Shown: piece by piece, positions 54,799-64,000 of the stretch
How positions within the stretch are numbered: position 1 is the first letter of the stretch
Layout of the letters: each line of letters starts with the position of its first letter
From: Cercospora beticola
Taxonomy: Eukaryota > Ascomycota > Dothideomycetes > Mycosphaerellales > Mycosphaerellaceae
NCBI RefSeq assembly: GCF_033473495.1
Contig: NC_088940.1
Location: forward strand, 2,728,001 to 2,792,000
Length of the DNA: 64,000 bases
Direction of reading: 5' to 3'
The notes under the pieces: generated by a model
What the model was told of the DNA's origin: nothing
The model's database searches: none
The model's input: the letters and a program-made list of their open reading frames with translations, nothing else
Position numbers and translations under genes: made by a program

Positions 54799-56305
54799 TC
54801 AACCTCCAAACCCTCCTGCAAATCCTCCATGCCCATGATCGGAACCAGCATGATGTCCGCCGTGATCATGGCCAGAAACAGCCTGCTCGTAAGACGGCAC
54901 TTGTGCAGAGCCTTCTGCAGCATCTTCTGCAAAGTCACCTGCATTGTTGGAACGACTAGCTTCTTGGTACGAGGGCAAAGCATCAGGGTCGTCCTCCATA
55001 TCAATTGGCCTCGATACGTCGAGTTCCAGCGGCGGATGTATCGTCAAGGGAACATCTCTACTTGTTGAAAGTTGTTGTGAGCCGACAGTAAATTGGCTGG
55101 CTATCCGCAATTTGTAGGTTCGGCTGATGTTGCGGAAGGTGAAAGTTGTGGATACCCAGCTGAGCACTCCGATGTCGATTGCTTTGGTCATGCCATCTTC
55201 ACGAGAGAATGGTCTTGCGGATGAGAAGGTGGCTTCTTTTGTCTTGACTATCTTGAGCGGTGCTGGTTGTATCCCGGTCGTGTGCGCGATGAGCGAGATT
55301 GTGCACTTGTCTAAGAAGACATCTGGGTTGGTTCTGGTGGTGCTCGTTTCGTCGGGCTCAATGGTAATTGCGAATGATAAAGGTTGACCAATGTACGCAT
55401 GCAGAGGGATGCCAATGAAGTTTGCGTCGAAGACAAACTTTGGTGGATCGACCGGCTTGAGAAATGCTTTGGTCTTGCTGCGAAGTCCGTGAGGCTGCTC
55501 ATATGCGGGTCGCAAACTATCGTTCTGCACAGTAAATCGTTGTGACGCATCACTCGTCAGCGTCTGGTCTCTTTGAGCGATTGCTGTCGGCACTCGTGGC
55601 TGATCGTAGAATACGGGAGCTCCGCCCGAAGCTGCGTCTGCGTTTACGATTTCGACATCGATACCTGGCATTCGGACCCGAGCTTCCACTGTATATCTGC
55701 TTCCAGTGAGTACTCATATCCTGCGTGGGCTGTCAAGACTTTACTTACTGCACCTTGATTGCTGGTTTGGTGACCGTATGCAGATTTGTAGATCCAAAAG
55801 TACCCCATGAATGCGAATTGTGCAGTACTTCGAGCGTAGGAGGCAACGGCCCCGTTTCTACACTCGACACTCGTTCTCGGAAGTTCCAGATCCCGTCGCC
55901 ATCTTGCACCGCAGCTACAGCAGTGTTGGTCACGGGAGCCGCGAGGGCGGGAAACTTTATGCTGAAGTGGAGCACTTCTTCAGCATCTGCAGGAGCTCGG
56001 AAGGGTCCGTCATGAATTGTGACGACCTCTTTGCAGAGTCGAAATATCTCCCCTCGGCTTTCGGCTTCGTGATGTATACGGGCCTCTCCTTTGAGGACGA
56101 TATCGACTTGCAGTGGACCAAATAGCTCGGCGTTCAAGGGACTGTTGATCCCTCGGAGGAGTGGTAGATGTTTCAGCAACACATTGCCGCTGACGGGGAA
56201 GTCATTTCCATAGTGAATCCGCCTTGGACTTTCGAGCACAAGCTTGTGGTGTAGTCCTCCGAGCTTTGCGTGGTGGATGTGAGGAATACGACTAGATTGG
56301 GTCAT
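54799..56305 (-). CDS. Alpha-arrestin (ART-like trafficking adaptor)
   Basis: 484 residues over two exons: 55749-56305 and 54799-55696, intron 55697-55748 (GTAAGT donor, GGAAGCAG acceptor), joining IKVQ to YTVEARVRMPG in frame. The N-terminal arrestin sheet is seen in HHKLVLESPRRIHYGNDFPV and ELFGPLQVDIVLKGEARIH; the second half in PPKFVFDANFIGIPLHAYIG and PLSFAITIEPDE. The tail carries LPSYQEAS and VPSYEQAV, PY-type motifs by which arrestin-related adaptors recruit the Rsp5-type ubiquitin ligase to plasma-membrane transporters. It ends in a His/Gly-rich stretch (HDHGGHHAGSDHGHGG), unusual for the family and possibly metal-binding. Lies tail to tail with the receptor-like gene, but no functional link is shown. 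Confidence 0.85.
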
Positions 56306-57588
56306 CGTGACTGTCTGTGCATGATGTCGTTGTTTGGGAAGTCAGAGGATATGTAAATTGGGCCTTCTCCCAGCATGTGATATCAGAAGCGGTTTCGCGA
56401 AGTAGCCCTGCAGGATTGGCGTGAGGCGCGGCGGCCTAGCTTCGTGGAAGGATGCACTAATCACACTGAACACCACCAGTGTCACGAGGATTATGGCGCA
56501 GCAGACGAAAGCTGGAATGTTCAGGGCATGTTGTGAGGCCGCTACCTAACAGGCTAGTAGAGCGTATCGGCAATTCGTGTGACCGCAGCACGGATCTGCC
56601 AAACGCGCCATGGACTTACACGATAGATGGTTCTGTATATGAGTTGAGACCATTTCGCCAGGAGAGGCTGAGCGATGCACAGCCGACAGCCGATGTTGTC
56701 ATTCCGTCATGCCTGAGGCAGCAATTCCGGTCGACGTGAAATGACATGAAACTCTCTCCTCTCCTTCTCCATTCATCCACGACTCAACGAACATATCATG
56801 TTGCCCGCATTGTCATCAACACGTCGCACAAGAACAGCGGATACAGGCTTCGCCAGTGGGCCCCGGCATGTTCGCTGGGAACATGGGTGGCTCACGATAC
56901 AGCCCGCTCAGTCTGCCTCTCAACATTCTGTGATGAGGAAGCTTCTCCAGGCTCGAGTTCGGCGACCGACTTGCGCAGAAGATTCAATCGTACAACTGGC
57001 ACCGTCATCCTCGCCTTGGTTATATGCTCCTGAGTCACTTTCGTACATTTGCATGGCGCACAAACTCTTCTCCGTTCGGACTTTTTCCGATGCAATTGTT
57101 ACTCCAAATACCGGGTTGTTCTGGCTGTACCAGGTGATGAGCTGGAAAGCTTTGACAAGCATTCGTCCGGCTCTTGCAGCTGTGTGAAGTGAGTTTTGTT
57201 TCTTGAACTAAAGTGTCTGAGTGTGGCGGAAAAAGGTGCCAGCTGCGTAATGGTCGAATCTAGGCAAGACGGCTAAAACTTCGCCGCAGCTCACCTTTGA
57301 GCCGGATTCACTGCTGGAGCATAATTGAGCGCCATGCGAGTCTTGGATACTAAGCAAGCAGGCATCAATAGTTAACTCACGCTTCCATGAAAAGACCGCT
57401 GTATGCTGGAGAAACTACATGTGATCAGCATATCTAGTGATCTAACCATTCAACAAAACCGAATTGGGTCCGTCGGCGCGATGACTATCCCTGATGGTCA
57501 GCTATATATGTGTATTGCAACTTCTCCGACTTCAGCGATGGGTCGCTAGAAGGATACCAAAATTCACCCATTCACCAGATTGGATGAT
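56306..57588. other. Intergenic, divergent promoters
   Basis: 1.3 kb between the arrestin and the AflR-type regulator. No supported frames; TATA-like TATATATG at 57504-57511 lies about 80 bp before the regulator's ATG. Confidence 0.45.
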
Positions 57589-58762
57589 ATGGACTCTCCA
57601 GCATTGGCTAACATACATGGTCACGAGGTCGACTGCAATACAAGGACGTGTGGCGACCAGGGACAACGGTTGCGAGCATCTTGCGATATTTGCGGCAGCC
57701 TCAAGATACGATGCAGCAAAGAAATGAAGGGTTGTGAGCGCTGTCGGAAGAAAGGACTCATCTGCACATACAGCCCCTCTAGGCGCACTGGGAGGCCCTC
57801 AAAAAGCCGACATGGTCGCCAGGGCAGCCAAGAAAGCAGTTAGACAATCGCAAGTACCCTCACCAGCTACGCCACCCACTAGCACGATCAGTGATATGTC
57901 CGACTCGGCCAAAGAAATGACATCGGAGTACGATGCTATACTTCATTCACTCTTCGAGCCAGGCATGATGGACGTCTCAACCATGTCTTCAAATCATACC
58001 GATCCGCCGGACTGGAGCCCAATTCTTCGATCTGAAAATGATCTCAGCGCTCAATCTGGAACTGGATCTGATCTGTGCTCGGAGATGGTCGATGTGCAGC
58101 GCGAGGGTAGACAGACGGCGCATCCGAGATCCGAGATACCAAGCCAGTCGAACATGGTGCCCGTGGTGCAGTTGCAGATGGCAGGAATCACGCCAAGACA
58201 AGCACATGACAGTGAAGACTGCATCTGCGTCCTACTTCGTCTCATTTCCAGGTTGCACTTACCGGATCCCTCCTGCGCAAATACTGAGTGCAGCAAGCAG
58301 CAGCAACATTCTACGCAGTTGGAGCACTGCTCAAGCTTCAGCTCTGCTTCGTCGACGCTCTCGTCTAACGCACTTGACACAATCCTTCTCATCATCCGCG
58401 AGTCCATGCACGCACTTGAGTCTGCTCTCTCTTGCAATTGCTCGCATGACAACTCGCTTATGGCATTTTGCAATGTCCTCACAGAAAAGATCATCTGGTG
58501 GTACAGACGCATAATCGAAACGAGAGAAACGAGCGGAATTGCTCACAGTGAATGCGGGAGGGCGAACCCCACTACGATGTCCCTGGGACAATACACCCTA
58601 CAGCCCGAGCAGCAACAGATCATCGTGCAATGTATAATATTGATCGATATGGAGTCGCGACTTCTACCAATTCTGGCGAGACTCCGGAATGTGTCTACGG
58701 CGGAGTCGGGGAACAGTGCAGATGATTTGATCGTGCGCTGCAATGCTTCATCGTTGCAGTAA
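57589..58762 (+). CDS. AflR-type Zn2Cys6 regulator with interrupted frame
   Basis: The N-terminal zinc cluster is complete: CDICGSLKIRC, then CERCRKKGLIC, followed by TYSPSRRTGRPSKS, the linker typical of AflR-like regulators of secondary metabolism. The C-terminal region (EYDAILHSLFEPGM; later LDTILLIIRESMHALESAL and IIVQCIILIDMESRLLPILA) fits the AflR domain. The two halves lie in different frames: the first ends at a stop at 57841-57843. They join either by a 52-bp intron at 57815-57866, whose donor GTCGCC is poor, giving 373 residues, or by a one-base excess in the A5 run at 57801-57805 (about 390 residues), which would be a frameshift. I cannot decide. No polyketide synthase or other cluster enzyme lies in the window, so any pathway it controls is elsewhere or lost. 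Confidence 0.75.
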
Positions 58763-60216
58763 AACCATTCCGGGTTTATGACGGTGCTTGGGCGTTTGTT
58801 CGTGACCTAGACCTCGCTGGCAGGGAGAGTGCTGAACGCACAGACTTCTACACATCCACCTGAAGATAAGCCTAGCTCTTGGGTGCGAGACCGCCATTGA
58901 TTCAACTTCCGTCCGGCCAACCTCCGCTTTGCTTTTTTCAACTCCGGCCCGGATCATCCACAATATGTGTTCCGCGCATGCGTCTTACTTCGTGCATTGA
59001 CCAGCCGCTGCACTCTAGGACATCTCGTTCGCGATGCTTTCAGAGGCTCCGCCTATCTCAATTGTCTCTTAATTGCACTCTCGGTTCCCGATGTCTTCCC
59101 TCTTCTGCATATCTTCAGCGGCCTCGCCTCTGTATAGCGATATGTTCTGTGGTCACGGGAAAATCGGGTCAGCGACAAATGCTTCTTACATGGTTGTAGC
59201 CTGCAATACTCTAAGTCCGTACCCGAACATAGTGGCTTGGTGAGCCTCGCCTGCGCCCCTGGCTTCACTTCTTAACAAGCTTTCGTATTCTCATGCTTAG
59301 AGCAAGAAGTAAGCCCAAACTAGGCAAAGCCTCGATCATATGTTCGCTCGCTTATCAATGTCTTGCTTTCGGACGCCTCTGGATGATGGACCATCATGCC
59401 GGGTCCGTCTTGAGGATGACCAGAACTGCCGACTTCTTGCAAGAGAAGCCCCGCGAGCTCGTCTCCACAGTCGCCGAGCCCGCATCTATTCGTGGCATCG
59501 ACAACCTGGATGAACGTGGCAGTCAGTTCAAAAAATTTCTTCCGGCATGTAGACACGGTTTTCGCCGAATCACCAGGCAATCGCATCGACCTCCGTGCAA
59601 GCTATCGTTATGTAGTTTGACACGCTCCCACTTTACGATCGTACATTCGTCGGAACGATCTGTCGACGGCACATAGTCCCTGCTTGGACTCACGTCTTGC
59701 TGCTGCTGCTGCGGACAGCAATGAGAGCCCTGTCAACGCTACTTTGATCTATGAGATCCTAGATCCTGCGATTGATTAGTATACACCAGCATGATGTCTC
59801 TTCCATCTGCCTATCGGACAGCTTTGCAAGCCTAGACCCTAAGACTAGGGACGATGCCAACGCATGCTTAACAGTATAATCTTCTGCAAGCTTTCCACGG
59901 GATGCGACATCGTATTATGCGTGCAGCAGCATGTGTTCAATGCACCCGCGCCGAGCTGACCCGCAAGGCACTTTTCGCCAGGACTGCCCTGCTTACACAA
60001 AGCTTATGCGTTGCACAGTCCAAATTTAGCTGGAGTTTCCAGGAAAGATTTTCCAGAACTGCCGCATTGAGGGCTTGCGGCCAGGACAGTTAAGATATTA
60101 AGACTAAGGTGAGTGGGAGAGACAGATCACAAACTCGACTACAACTTCGATCAAAAATTCACTACCTATTGCTGTTACCCAATCCGTCCATTGCACAAAC
60201 CCTGCCAAACGCACCA
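58763..60216. other. Intergenic before the repeat block
   Basis: 1.45 kb with short frames only; base composition is still normal for the gene-rich part. A CTG run lies at 59699-59713. Confidence 0.45.
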
Positions 60217-60450
60217 ATGCGTCTCGATATTCTCCTTCTCGGACTCCTATGCTTCGCACTCGGAGGAAGCATAGTGGCGCGCTCTACGCCGGATATCGAT
60301 GCTGGTTGCACGATCTGCTACAAGCCAACTGATGCCGCGTGGCAAAAATGGGTCACCGACACAAATGCTATTCCTGTTGAATTGTATTCTCGTAGGCACT
60401 TATCGGATAGGTATAACGTAGTAGAAGTAGAGATAATAAGTAGGAACTAA
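60217..60450 (+). pseudogene. Truncated secreted-protein gene at repeat boundary
   Basis: ATG at 60217 starts MRLDILLLGLLCFALGGSIV, a good signal peptide with likely cleavage near SIVA-RS (residue about 22), then STPDIDAGCTICYKPTDAA and WQKWVTDTNAIPVEL. At about 60387 composition drops abruptly into AT-rich repeat sequence, and the frame runs a further 20 codons of repeat-derived residues (YSRRHLSDRYNVVEVEIISR) to a stop at 60448-60450. The mature part from the host gene is thus only about 36 residues with two Cys. I read it as the 5' end of a small secreted protein gene cut by the repeat. A genuine short gene ending inside the repeat, or an intron reaching over it, is possible but less likely. 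The family is not recognised. Confidence 0.5.
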
Positions 60451-61240
60451 CCGAGTTAATTGTGTTATTTAGTTATAGGTTATATCTTACTCCTAAGATA
60501 GGTATTAGCTAGGTTATATAACCTAGTATTATATAACCTATATTATCTAATCCTAATCTCTAAAGTATCTCTTAGAATATCTAACTAGACTATACTTTCT
60601 AATACTTCTACTTAGACTAGATAGTCTTCTATCTATATTCCTATATTTAAATCTATCTCTAAATTATAATTACTTATTAGATATAGTAAGCTACTTCTTC
60701 TATAGTATAACTCCTAGGCTTAGTTTTATATATACTATAGTATCTCTAATACTATAATATATATCTTTTATTAATTATCTTAAGGTCTAGAGTTTAATTT
60801 ATAGTTAGAGTAGAGATTCTTTTACTTTTCTTTATATAAGCTAGAGTTATCTTATAAACTCCTAAAACTATAGCCTATTCTTTAGTTTAGTTAGACTATT
60901 AGTAACTATCTCTTTTATTAGAATATATTCTACTATAACTTTCCTCTACTACTAGAGATATTTAATATAGTTATATATAATATTAATATATTTAGATCTT
61001 TTATAGATATATATATTCTTAATAAGAGTTAAAGCTATCTAATTATCTCCTATAATTTATACTAGCTTTAGTTCTCTTACTATATTATAATATACTTTTA
61101 TAGTTAGTTAGAATAGGTATTCTTCTACTAACTCTATATAGTCTATCTCTTTTAAGAGTACTACTAGGAACTAAGATTACTTTATATATATATTTATAGC
61201 TATATACTTAGCTTCTATTATTAATATTATAATAGAAATA
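60388..61240. repeat. RIP-mutated AT-rich repeat, unidentified
   Basis: 850 bp of very AT-rich sequence in which CpA and TpG are almost absent while TpA, CTA and TAG are abundant, the result expected from repeated C-to-T mutation at CpA on both strands. No frame survives and I could not name the parent element. It includes the perfect 18-bp palindrome CTAGGTTATATAACCTAG at 60509-60526. Confidence 0.75.
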
Positions 61241-61739
61241 TAAACGCGCCCTAGCAGGCGACGACGACGACGACGGGAGGCCTCGAGGCCTCCTAATACG
61301 CAATAATACCCCCCGACCGACACCGCGACGCCGCGAGCGGAGAAGGAAGCCTAGGAGGAGGAGGTTACGACTCTAACTCCTAGGCGGCCTAAATTAGCCC
61401 GTAACTACCTCTCTCTAGCTAACAAGGCCAGAAAACAACTACTAATACTAATACTCTAAAATAAACAATCTAAAAGAACCTAAAAATACTTATAGAACAG
61501 ATCTAGAGTTACCTCGATATCTAGATAACCCTTTCTCCCTCCCTAACTCTCCTCCTTCTCTAATAGGCCTAATAGGCCCTCCTCTACCTCGCCCTCTGCT
61601 AGGAAGAGTCCTAGACTCTCTAAGCTATCTAGAAAACCCTCTAGAGCCGCCTAATACCTACTGCTACTACCTCTAAAATATAGGCCTAGATAGCCTAATT
61701 TGAATATATAATACTAAGGCTCTAGCCTTAGGTATCTAT

Positions 61740-62740
61740 AACTATCTTAGTAAGGATAGGAAACTAAGAAGAAAGGGAGATAGTAAAGAAGATAAGCTAT
61801 AAAGAGCTTAGAAGGAAACTAGGAGTATAGCAGTTTAAAGCTATATAAAAACTCCTAAGTAGAGACTTTAAAGTTATCCTCTATAGAGAAGGAGAGAAAA
61901 GTAGGCTAGAGAAGGACTAATCCTAGCTTAAAGCTATATACCTAGAGGCCTAGGTAGAGATACTAAGCACCTAGGTAATTATATATAGTATTAAGATATC
62001 CTAGAAGCTAGAAGATATAAATAGCTAGGTCTAGCTCGACTAAGATAACCTTACCTAGTTCCTAGAAAGGCTTAAAATTAGGAAGGCCTTTTAGCTTAAG
62101 AACTAGAGGGTAAGAGAAGAGACTAACTTCTTATTAGTAGTAATAGTAGTATAGGATAGACAGACTATAAGGGAAATATATAGGAGAGGTATTACAATTA
62201 GGTTAATATAGTATATAGTCGAACTATACTACCTATAGCAGAGGATTATATAATACCTTAAGTATAATAGCTTTAGGTATATTACTACCTACTATAAAGC
62301 TATAGAACAAATATATAGAAACTATATAGGGAAGTATAGGACAGATAGCTATAAGGAGAAGAAAACTAAATACTATAACTATAAGGGAGACTATAAGGTA
62401 TAGTCTCTCTAATATAGCTATAAAGCTACTATAAAGGCTAAAGTAAGAGTATTCTTAGAGTAGTTTAAAAAGTAATAGGAGGCAGCCTTAGGCCTAATAT
62501 AAGGAGATAGTACTATAGAACTCCTAATCCTTAAGAGAAAAGCTCTACTAGCTAAGCCTCTATAGAGGGATATTAGATATAAAGGTAGGCCCCTAGGTAC
62601 TATAGTAGTAGTAATAGCTAGTAGGAGGCAAGTAAGCAAGCTCTACTTCCCGCCTATATAGGAGAATAAGGATACCTAAGGAGTTATAAGTACCCTCTAG
62701 GAAGATATAGATATTAACCTAATTAAGCTCCTCTCCTAAG
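61740..62740 (+). pseudogene. ORF1 (gag-like) remnant with CCHC knuckle
   Basis: Degenerate frame with many stops. Around 62366-62425 the sequence reads KYYNYKGDYK, stop, SL, stop, YSYK, which fits a CCHC zinc knuckle whose Cys and His codons have become Tyr (TGC/TGT to TAC/TAT, CAT to TAT), the change RIP produces. A basic stretch follows, as in ORF1 proteins of Tad1 elements. Boundaries are approximate. Confidence 0.55.
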
Positions 62741-62899
62741 AATCCTAAGAATCCTATAAGTAGCTAAACCCTAACAATCTACTAATATAATATTAATAGG
62801 TTAAATACTACTTAAACCCTACTACTAGATAGCTAAGCTATAGATAAGGCTATAGTAATAGTACTATAAGAACTATAGCTTAATACTATAAATAGTAGG

Positions 62900-64000
62900 A
62901 CTAAGGCTAAGAAAGGATACTCTATAATCCTCCTACCCTAGTAGAACCTAAGAGTAGTAATACTTATATTAGACAAAGTTAGAACTAATAACTAGAAACT
63001 ACTCTTCTATAATATAGGTAACTTAGTAACTATCTAAGTCTAGATACCTATAGGAACTATCTCTATCTATAACTACTATAACCTCTTAGAGCTAATAAGC
63101 TATAGATAAGAAGGGACTATCCCTATACTCTAAGAAGTACTATTACAAACCCTAGAGGATACAAAAGCAAGCTATATAGTAGTAGGAGACTTTAACCTCT
63201 ACTATCTAAAATAGAGGGGAAATATAACCTAAACCTAATATACTATAGTAGACAAGCTTATTAAAACAATTATAGAAGCCTAACTATAGCTAGCTCTAGA
63301 GCTAGGGACAATTATATAGGAAAGATATATAGCTAGCTACTAAATACTAGACCTAGTCTTTATTAGCCTCTCCCTCTAAAACCTAATCTAAGAATATAAA
63401 GCCCTCCTAGAAGAGATATATAGCTCTAACTATATCTCTCTTAGAATAACCTTATATATTAACCTTTAAGAGCTAAGAGGAAGAAGCTAGAGAAAGTAGT
63501 AGAAAGCTATTAACTAGGATAGAATCTATAACCTTCTAGCCTAAGATACTAACTAACTTAACTAACTCCTACTTAATACGAAGGAATACCTAGATATACT
63601 AGCCTATAGAATATAATCTTCTATCTAGAGGATTATAGAGGAGATAGTTCTAATAGCTAGACTATTAAGCTATATAAAGATAGTATAGACCTAGGAATAT
63701 AAGGAGGCTATAAAGCTAGTAAGGAGGAGAAGAAGAGAATAGAGGAACTATAAGATAGAATAGAGCTATAAGCTATACCTAGAGGTATTATATATAAGAA
63801 GTAAGGCTATAAGAAGAGAGTAGAACCTAGCTTAGAGGAGACTAATAAAAGAAGTTATAGAGGACCCTAAGAAAATCTAGAAAATAGCTAAATAGGCTAG
63901 AGAGGGAGCTAACTAAGAGTACTAACTACTATACTTCCTAAGCCTAGAAGATATAGAGTATAATAGAGACACTAATAAGAGGAAAGCTATAATCCTAGTA
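62900..64000 (+). pseudogene. ORF2 remnant: endonuclease and pre-RT linker
   Basis: The endonuclease catalytic block VVGDFNLYYLK is at 63179-63211, with the expected Trp codon after it now TAG. The later LDLVFISLSL at about 63349-63378 matches the conserved C-terminal endonuclease motif with Thr/Ile changes. From about 63700 the sequence has the Arg/Lys-rich linker and an EDPKKI-stop-KIAK stretch, the remnant of the segment EDPxxxWKLAKW that precedes reverse transcriptase in these elements. Stops are frequent; no function remains. Confidence 0.65.

Larger units (their letters stand above)
61241..64000 (+). mobile_element. Tad1-type LINE retrotransposon remnant, RIP-inactivated, runs off window
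   Basis: The start is taken at a sudden GC-rich island (61241-61440) resembling a LINE 5' region, with (GAC)5 at 61260-61274 and the perfect palindrome GGAGGCCTCGAGGCCTCC at 61276-61293. Downstream, two degenerate coding regions are readable on the + strand through many TAA/TAG codons: a gag-like ORF1 with a CCHC remnant, and ORF2 with an APE-type endonuclease followed by the linker that precedes reverse transcriptase. Protein order and the GDFN and LDLVF motifs fit Tad1-clade non-LTR elements of fungi. Every reading frame is broken; the copy is dead. The reverse transcriptase would lie beyond 64000. Confidence 0.8.

Noticed and set aside
41136..58762. Secondary-metabolite or siderophore gene cluster around the acyltransferase and the AflR-type regulator
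   Set aside because: The two are 15 kb apart with housekeeping genes (SAPS, arrestin) between, and no synthase, P450, hydroxylase or transporter is present.
62418..62639. Minus-strand 73-codon frame in the repeat
   Set aside because: Lies opposite the LINE ORF1 remnant, whose plus-strand motifs are recognisable; it is open by chance after RIP.
1..64000. tRNA, rRNA or CRISPR elements
   Set aside because: Reading for B-box-like GTTCGAAT patterns with paired arms, rRNA segments and spaced direct repeats gave nothing convincing; a covariance-model search would be decisive.

Overview
This looks like nuclear DNA of a filamentous ascomycete (Pezizomycotina; a Dothideomycete is my guess, without firm support). 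The evidence is short introns (about 50-125 bp) with GTRNGT donors and CTNAC-like branch points, Zn2Cys6 regulators, a HET-domain gene, a PTH11/rhodopsin-type receptor, an AflR-type regulator, and at the right end an AT-rich block whose mutation pattern is that of repeat-induced point mutation (RIP). There is no operon structure; genes sit singly on both strands.

Layout. 0-5.3 kb: a small two-exon protein with an LPSY motif, a Zn2Cys6 transcription factor, and a conserved uncharacterised protein. 6.6-12 kb: cytosolic arginyl-tRNA synthetase with a possible mitochondrial presequence, a J-domain protein and a MYND-finger protein. 12-21.5 kb: a single-pass membrane protein, a disordered protein, a 2.7 kb non-coding stretch with CAGG and CTG microsatellites, the CTD-kinase gamma subunit Ctk3 and a small membrane protein. 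22.8-28.5 kb: a clade-3-like catalase with a TATA-like box and an ATF/CRE-like motif, a Fungal_trans_2-type protein, and a protein with a C-terminal degenerate J-like motif. 30-33.4 kb: a lineage-specific-looking protein and a HET-domain gene. 33.9-39.9 kb: one intronless gene for a 1,990-residue, largely disordered protein. 41-50 kb: a siderophore N-acyltransferase of the SidF/SidL type, an acidic low-complexity protein, a SAPS-family phosphatase regulator and a WBP2-like PY-motif protein with an 11-nt first coding exon. 50.6-51.7 kb: a tentative Cys-rich gene. 52.6-56.3 kb: a seven-helix receptor-like protein and an alpha-arrestin. 57.6-58.8 kb: an orphan AflR-type regulator whose reading frame breaks just after the zinc cluster.

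Right end. At about 60.39 kb a short secreted-protein reading frame runs into AT-rich sequence almost devoid of CpA/TpG. From about 61.24 kb this is the remnant of a Tad1-type non-LTR retrotransposon on the + strand: a CCHC-like ORF1, an endonuclease with GDFN, and the region before the reverse transcriptase, all full of stops. It runs off the window. The window therefore crosses from ordinary gene-rich DNA into a RIP-inactivated repeat compartment.

Functional threads (inference): translation (ArgRS), transcription (Ctk3 and several regulators), stress (catalase, J proteins), iron (acyltransferase), and ubiquitin-linked trafficking (alpha-arrestin, WBP2-like protein and the small LPSY protein all carry PY-type motifs). 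No biosynthetic cluster is visible, and I found no convincing tRNA, rRNA or CRISPR.
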